From assembly GCF_051414035.1 (NCBI RefSeq), contig NZ_JBLKNW010000002.1, forward strand, positions 930,001 through 994,000: a stretch of DNA of 64,000 nucleotides. The letters are read 5' to 3'. Both the position numbers and the translations under genes were made by a program. The DNA is from Halosimplex amylolyticum. GTDB taxonomy: Archaea; Halobacteriota; Halobacteria; Halobacteriales; Haloarculaceae. The first letter of the stretch is position 1. Every line of letters begins with the position of its first letter. The notes under the pieces are model-generated. The model did not search any database. It was given only the letters and a program-made list of their open reading frames with translations, and was not told the origin of the DNA. Positions 59,678 through 64,000 of this stretch are shown here, one piece after another.

Positions 59678-60130
59678 TTACAGGAGTTCTTCGCGCTTCC
59701 GTCGAGCCTCGCTCGCGGCGTCGTCCCGGCCGTCGACGTCGGCCAGCGTCTCGACCGCTTCGAGTGTCCGGACGGCGCCGTCGAGGAAGGAGAGCACGTC
59801 GCCGGGGTAGGCGTAGAGCATGTAGTCGTCGCCCATCACGTCGACGATGGCGTCGGGGCCCAGGCCCTGCGCGCGCAGGTCGAGGAGGTAGCTGACGAAC
59901 TTCTCCTCGGGGTGGCCACAGTGGGGGTTGGCCTCGCAAGCGCAGTCCATGAAGTCCGTCGCGAAGTCGAGCACGCGGTCCTGGGTCGCGTCGTCGAGCT
60001 TCGCGAGGTTCTCCGCCTGGAACAGCATGTCCATCGTCGCCCCCTTGAACGCGCCCTTGGGGAACGACGTCTCTAACTGCGAGGCGATCTGCTGGTGGTT
60101 CTTGACGTAGATCTTGTCCGTGATGGCCAC
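59678..60130 (-). CDS. Conserved haloarchaeal protein of unknown function
   Basis: 150 residues, start MAITDKIYVKNHQQIASQLE. It has a Cys/His-rich stretch CACEANPHCGHPEEKFVSY near residues 64-82 that could bind a metal, flanked by helices, and ends with an Arg/Glu helix. I recognise it only as a type of small cytoplasmic protein common in haloarchaea. It converges on the HAD gene and is 97 nt downstream of the GH43 start-distal end on the same strand. Confidence 0.72.
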   Translation of the reverse strand: MAITDKIYVKNHQQIASQLETSFPKGAFKGATMDMLFQAENLAKLDDATQDRVLDFATDFMDCACEANPHCGHPEEKFVSYLLDLRAQGLGPDAIVDVMGDDYMLYAYPGDVLSFLDGAVRTLEAVETLADVDGRDDAASEARRKREELL

Positions 60131-60226
60131 GGCTATCTACGGGGAGGCGCCAGGGCGTGAAAAGCGTCCCGGACGGCGACCGGCGCTGGGCCAGCGGGGT
60201 GTTCGGCCGACCGCCTCCCGCGAGAC

Positions 60227-61777
60227 CTACTCGATCCGGAAGGAGTCGAAGTCGCAGTATCCGTCCGCGGCTCCGTCGCCGTCCGGCCGAACTGCGAACA
60301 GTCCGATCTTCGCGCCGATCCAGCGCCCCTGCTGTGCCTGGAACGCCTCACCGATCTGCTCGGGGTCGGCGTCGCCCGTCGCGTACGCGAACTGGACACG
60401 TCCGCCGTCTTCGACGGTCGCGCGGAGCCGCGCGGACGGGCTTTGGAGGGGCACTCGTTCCACCGCTTCGTCGGGCTCGCCGTCTACCGGTGCGGTGTTG
60501 CGTCCCTGTACCAGTTCCGCGCCGTCGGCTGTCCGGCGAACGCTGAGGTAGGCGTACTCCTCGCCCATGACGAGGAGACCCCCGTGTCCGGCCGCTTCGC
60601 CGAGTTCACAGGAAATCTCCGTCGTCGCCGTGAACGACGGCGCGGGGAACTTCTGGAGGAGCAGGTTCGGGACGGTCCACAGGTTCTCGGCCTGGTCCAC
60701 GGCCTGCGGGAACAGCCGGAGCGCGTCGGGACGGTCGGTGAGCGAATGCCAGCCGTACTGGGGGTTGCCGTGCCACTGCCACTGGAGTCCCAGACGCGCC
60801 GACTCGAAGTCGTCGGACGTCTGGGGCGCCATCACGGGGAGGTCGTCGGCGGCGATGTCGGGCTTCTCGTGTGTCTCGACCGGCTCTCCGGTGCCGTCGC
60901 CGTCGTCATCACGGCCGATGACAGGCCACCCATCCTCCCAGGACATGGGCTGGAGGTGGACGATGCGGCCGTACGGATCCGTCTCCTGGAAGTGGACGAA
61001 CCAGTCCTCGCCGCTCGGGGTGTCGACCCAGGCTCCCTGGTGGGGTCCGTTGATGTCGGTGTCGCCCTGGGCGAGGACGATCCGGTCCTCGTAGGGGCCG
61101 TAGATGTCCTCGGAGCGCAGGACCGTCTGCCAGCCGTCGCTGACGCCGCCGGCCGGTGCAAAGATGTAGTACTGCCCGTCGCGCTTGTACAGCTTCGGCC
61201 CCTCGATCGTCGGGTGGTCACCGTGGCCGTCGAACACCTCGCGGCTCTCCCCGGTGAGGTGGGTGCCGTCTTCCGCCATCGGCGCGACGTGGAGGACGCT
61301 GTTGATGCCGGCACGACTCTTGGCGAACGCGTGGACGAGATACGCGTTCCCGTCGTCGTCCCAGAACGGCGCCGTGTCGATCCAGCCCTCTGCTTCGTGG
61401 ACGAGATGCAGGTCAGACCACTCACCACGGGGGTCGTCGGTCTTGGTCACGTAGACGCCGCGGTCGGGATCGCCGTAGAAGATGTAGAACGTCCCGTCGT
61501 GGTAGTTGAACGAGGGCGCCCAGACGCCGTTGCCGTGCTGCGGGTGGTCGAAAGCCGGTGGTAGCTCCTCCACCGCGTGGTTGATGAGCCGCCAGTTCAC
61601 GAGGTCCCGGGAGTGGAGTATCGGCAGCGCCGGCACGGCGTTGAAACTCGACGCGGTCATGAAAAAGTCGTCGCCGACGCGAACCACGTCGGGGTCGGAG
61701 TAGTCCGCGTAGACGACCGGGTTCCGGTACCGGTCGTCGTCGAGATTCGGATCCCACACGGCGCAGGAGCGTCCCAT
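60227..61777 (-). CDS. Glycoside hydrolase family 43 protein (beta-xylosidase/arabinosidase type)
   Basis: A five-bladed beta-propeller GH43 enzyme with a C-terminal beta-sandwich, about 516 residues. Catalytic residues can be placed: base Asp in YSDPDVVRVGDDFFM (about residue 28), pKa-tuning Asp in GWIDTAPFWDDDG, and acid Glu in TIEGPKLYK. The C-terminal part from ARLGLQWQWHGNPQYGW resembles the GH43-associated sandwich domain. No signal peptide, so it acts on imported xylo- or arabino-oligosaccharides in the cytoplasm. I prefer ATG 61777 (MGRSCAVWDP), which has a TATA-like CGCTTATC at the leaderless distance; ATG 61792 is possible. Confidence 0.9.
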   Translation of the reverse strand: MGRSCAVWDPNLDDDRYRNPVVYADYSDPDVVRVGDDFFMTASSFNAVPALPILHSRDLVNWRLINHAVEELPPAFDHPQHGNGVWAPSFNYHDGTFYIFYGDPDRGVYVTKTDDPRGEWSDLHLVHEAEGWIDTAPFWDDDGNAYLVHAFAKSRAGINSVLHVAPMAEDGTHLTGESREVFDGHGDHPTIEGPKLYKRDGQYYIFAPAGGVSDGWQTVLRSEDIYGPYEDRIVLAQGDTDINGPHQGAWVDTPSGEDWFVHFQETDPYGRIVHLQPMSWEDGWPVIGRDDDGDGTGEPVETHEKPDIAADDLPVMAPQTSDDFESARLGLQWQWHGNPQYGWHSLTDRPDALRLFPQAVDQAENLWTVPNLLLQKFPAPSFTATTEISCELGEAAGHGGLLVMGEEYAYLSVRRTADGAELVQGRNTAPVDGEPDEAVERVPLQSPSARLRATVEDGGRVQFAYATGDADPEQIGEAFQAQQGRWIGAKIGLFAVRPDGDGAADGYCDFDSFRIE

Positions 61778-61800
61778 ATCTGCCGATATCAACCAATCCA

Positions 61801-61808
61801 GAGATAAG
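61801..61808 (-). promoter_or_regulatory. TATA-like box of the GH43 gene
   Basis: GCTTATCT on the minus strand lies 27-28 nt before ATG 61777, supporting that start over 61792. Confidence 0.4.
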
Positions 61809-62068
61809 CGTTCGGTTCCGGGTAGCGAGGTGCGTGCCCGCAGTTCGGAACACCGTTCGAATCGCCGCTCCGACCCTCACCGAACGGGCGACCATCGTGA
61901 CGTGGGCCGGCGTCCCAGGGGCCGTCGATCCCTGTGAATTTCCGAGGCCCGGAGTAGCCGAGCGCGTACGCTCGGGCCGTCGGTTGGGACTACCGAGTGA
62001 GACGGATGCCGACGCCCGTGGCGACCGCGACGAGCGAGCGCGTGCTTCCGCGCCCGACCGCGGGCCGG

Positions 62069-62917
62069 TCAGAGGTCCGCGGTGTCGAAGCGGTAGTAGC
62101 CCACGACGAGCGGAAGCACTAGCCAGAACGCGAGAACGGCGAAGCCGATCTCGGGTACCGCGTAGAAGGCGTCGATGCTCGCACCGGCGAACGTCTGGGT
62201 GGGCAGCGACGCCGCGACGTCGGGGAGGAGCGCGGTCAGCACCGAGACGTACGCCGTCGACGGCGGCACCTGCATCACGAGGAACGTCCAGTCGGGCATC
62301 TGCTGGGGGAGCGAGAAGCCGTTGGCGACGTAGACGACGCCGATCGGGACCACGTCCCAGAGGAACTCGAAGACCACGAAGAAGCCGATCGCGAGCGTCG
62401 TCGCGCGCGAGGTGGACCCGGTCGTCGCCGAGATGCCGACGACGAGGGCGACGTACACCGCCGTGAACAGAAGCGTCGCGACCAGGAACAGCGCGACCGT
62501 CGCGGCGTCGACCGTCCCGAGCATCGCGAACGCGAACCCGAAGCCGATCAGGAGCCCGATGGCGAGCGCGAGCGAGAGGACGCCCATCCGCCCGAGAAAC
62601 TTGCCGAACAGCACGTCCCGGCGGCGATGCGGGAGCGCGAGCATGAGCTTGATGCTCCCGATCTCCCGCTCGCCCGCGATCGCCTTGTAGCAGATCACGA
62701 TGGCGGTCAGCGAGACGAACAGGCTCACGATCCCCGCCGTGAAGAAGACCAGGCCGCCGATCGACGGCTCGGCTCCGGGGCTGACGAGCTGGGGGAACTC
62801 GACGTACGAGTACGTCAGGAGCAGCGAGAGCGCGACGAACACCCCCAGGAGTGCCCAGAGCGCCCGCGACTGGACCGCGTCGCGGAAGTCCTTCTTCGCG
62901 ATGGCGAGCGTGCTCAC
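62069..62917 (-). CDS. ABC-2 type transporter permease
   Basis: A 282-residue membrane protein with six hydrophobic segments (about 20-38, 50-75, 105-130, 135-160, 170-200, 255-275) in the NosY/ABC-2 pattern, starting MSTLAIAKKDFRDAVQSRAL. The cytoplasmic motif AGEREIGSIKLMLALPHRRRDVLFGKFLG contacts the ATPase. It is coupled to the ATPase gene by an ATGA overlap (62914-62917). Likely an exporter; the substrate is unknown. Confidence 0.9.
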   Translation of the reverse strand: MSTLAIAKKDFRDAVQSRALWALLGVFVALSLLLTYSYVEFPQLVSPGAEPSIGGLVFFTAGIVSLFVSLTAIVICYKAIAGEREIGSIKLMLALPHRRRDVLFGKFLGRMGVLSLALAIGLLIGFGFAFAMLGTVDAATVALFLVATLLFTAVYVALVVGISATTGSTSRATTLAIGFFVVFEFLWDVVPIGVVYVANGFSLPQQMPDWTFLVMQVPPSTAYVSVLTALLPDVAASLPTQTFAGASIDAFYAVPEIGFAVLAFWLVLPLVVGYYRFDTADL

Positions 62918-63873
62918 TGTTTCACCTCCTGTTTCTCGGTCGTGTACTCGGCGAACAGATCCTCCAGCGAGGACTCGTCGATCGAGAAGTCGCGGATCTC
63001 CACGCCGCGCTCGTCGAGCGCCTTCAGCACCTCGAACTTCGAGCCGTCGCGGGTCAGCGACACCTGCATCCGGTCGCCGTCGAGCGTCGCGTTCGTGACG
63101 TAGATGCGGTTCTGGAGCGCCGCGGCGTCGTCCGCGTCGGCGTCCCCGACGTCGATCGTGAGGGTGATCACCGTCTCGGTCTGGCCCCGCAGGCCGTCGA
63201 TGGAGTCGACGGCGACCAGCCGCCCGCGGTTGATGATCGCCACGCGGTCGCAGATGGCCTCGACCTGCTCCATGATGTGACTGGAGAAGAAGACGGTCGT
63301 CCCGCGGTCGTTCTCCGCCTCGATGATCTCGCGCATCTGTCGGGCGCCGTTGGGGTCGAGCCCCGTCGAGGGCTCGTCGAGGATCAACAGGTCAGGGTCG
63401 CCCAGCAGCGCCATGGCGAGGACGAGCCGCTGGCGCATCCCCTTCGAGTAGTCGCCGGCCTTCCGGTCGGCCGCCTCGCTGATCGACACGCGCTCCAGGA
63501 CTCCCTCGACGTCGGCCTCGTCGCCGATATCCTTCGAGTCGACGACGAAGTCGAGGTGCTGTCGACCCGTCAGCCGGTCGTAGACGTGGTAGGCGTCCGG
63601 CAGGACGCCGATCCGCCGACGGACGGCCAGGCTGTCTTCCTGGGCGTCGAGGCCCAGCACCGTCGCTGACCCCGCCGTCGGCCGGACGAAGTCCAGCAGG
63701 ATGTCGATCGTGGTCGACTTGCCCGCCCCGTTCGGTCCGAGGAAGCCGAATATCTCGCCCTCCTCGACGGTGAGGTCGAGATCGTCGACCGCGAGGACGT
63801 CGCCGTACCGCTTGGTCAACCCGTCGAGCTGGATCGCTACCACGTTCCGCCACCCCTCGATGCACCGCCGCAC
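62914..63873 (-). CDS. ABC transporter ATP-binding protein
   Basis: Walker A GPNGAGKSTT near residue 50, Q-loop in IGVLPDAYHVYDRLTG, signature YSKGMRQRL near 143, Walker B LLILDEPSTGLDPNG near 165 and H-loop SSHIME near 200. It pairs with the ABC-2 permease downstream. A C-terminal regulatory tail of about 90 residues is usual for CcmA/NatA-type exporters. The frame starts at 63873 (MRRCIEGWRN), but a GTG about 11 codons later (VAIQLDGLTKRYG) fits the family start better. Confidence 0.92.
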   Translation of the reverse strand: MRRCIEGWRNVVAIQLDGLTKRYGDVLAVDDLDLTVEEGEIFGFLGPNGAGKSTTIDILLDFVRPTAGSATVLGLDAQEDSLAVRRRIGVLPDAYHVYDRLTGRQHLDFVVDSKDIGDEADVEGVLERVSISEAADRKAGDYSKGMRQRLVLAMALLGDPDLLILDEPSTGLDPNGARQMREIIEAENDRGTTVFFSSHIMEQVEAICDRVAIINRGRLVAVDSIDGLRGQTETVITLTIDVGDADADDAAALQNRIYVTNATLDGDRMQVSLTRDGSKFEVLKALDERGVEIRDFSIDESSLEDLFAEYTTEKQEVKQ

Positions 63874-64000
63874 ACTCGCACTGTCGTCCGATTCACAGTA
63901 CCTCTCTCTCGTCGCCCACGATAAGTATTATTGAATTATTTACATATAACGGATCGCTTACTCAAAGATCTTTGAGCGAGCACCGCGGAGGCCGGCGATC

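Noticed and set aside
58936..59895. Open frame of 319 codons overlapping the HAD gene.
   Set aside because: Extremely Arg-rich, frame-shifted shadow of the HAD hydrolase and the next gene.
60443..61564. Open frame of 373 codons opposite the GH43 gene.
   Set aside because: It is an antisense shadow; the minus strand has the GH43 catalytic residues.
1..64000. CRISPR arrays, rRNA or tRNA genes, and integrase genes.
   Set aside because: I saw no regularly spaced repeats, no conserved rRNA stretches, no complete cloverleaf and no tyrosine or serine recombinase motifs.

Overview
The window is chromosomal or large-replicon DNA from a halophilic archaeon. Nearly all proteins are strongly acidic, GC is high with AT-poor third positions, a TFB-type transcription factor is present, and several genes have a TATA box about 27 nt before the start codon, the leaderless layout usual in haloarchaea. 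Most of the window (about 12.3 to 54.1 kb) reads as a defence and DNA-modification island.

Layout. 1-12.3 kb: start of a vWA protein, a repeat (HEAR)/OB-like protein with a disrupted 3' end, a superfamily 2 helicase overlapping a 1407-residue membrane-anchored coiled-coil/HhH protein, a TFB paralogue, an orphan gene, and an overlapping pair ending in a PIN-domain protein. 12.9-34.8 kb, plus strand: a bacterial-PH/HEAR/HhH protein, then a tight operon of a DUF1998-type helicase, two unknown proteins, a large P-loop ATPase, a coiled-coil protein, a second DUF1998-type helicase, a PLD nuclease, and a separately promoted Fe-S nuclease-helicase. The size and order match the dpdG-H-I-J-K restriction genes of bacterial 7-deazaguanine DNA systems. 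34.9-46.7 kb, minus strand and convergent: a GHKL ATPase, a TGT-like DNA transglycosylase (DpdA type), a small CSxxK protein, a second TGT-like enzyme fused to an archaeosine-synthase (ArcS) domain, another superfamily 2 helicase, and a complete preQ0 operon queD-queE-folE-queC.

Proposed logic: FolE, QueD, QueE and QueC make preQ0. The two transglycosylases would place it in DNA, and the ArcS-type domain could turn the nitrile into an amidine, so the predicted mark is 2'-deoxyarchaeosine or a close relative. The helicase/ATPase/nuclease operon would attack unmodified DNA. No DpdB or DpdC homologue was recognised in the window. A roughly 150-residue C-terminal module paired with an HhH domain recurs in three proteins (1335-5558, 12922-15357, 40645-43818) and links the 1-8 kb gene pair to the island.

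46.7-54.1 kb: a nuclease-like gene, two winged-helix proteins transcribed divergently around an inverted repeat, then a phosphorothioation-type restriction module (helicase, 51-residue protein, DndD-like ATPase, dnd-associated-4-like protein) without DndA, C or E. 54.2-58.9 kb: a duplicated-domain protein, a zinc/HEAR protein, a winged-helix gene, a low-GC cluster of four small orphan genes, and an IS6-family relic that cuts the last of them. 58.9-64 kb looks like ordinary chromosome: HAD hydrolase, a conserved protein, GH43 glycosidase, and an ABC exporter pair.
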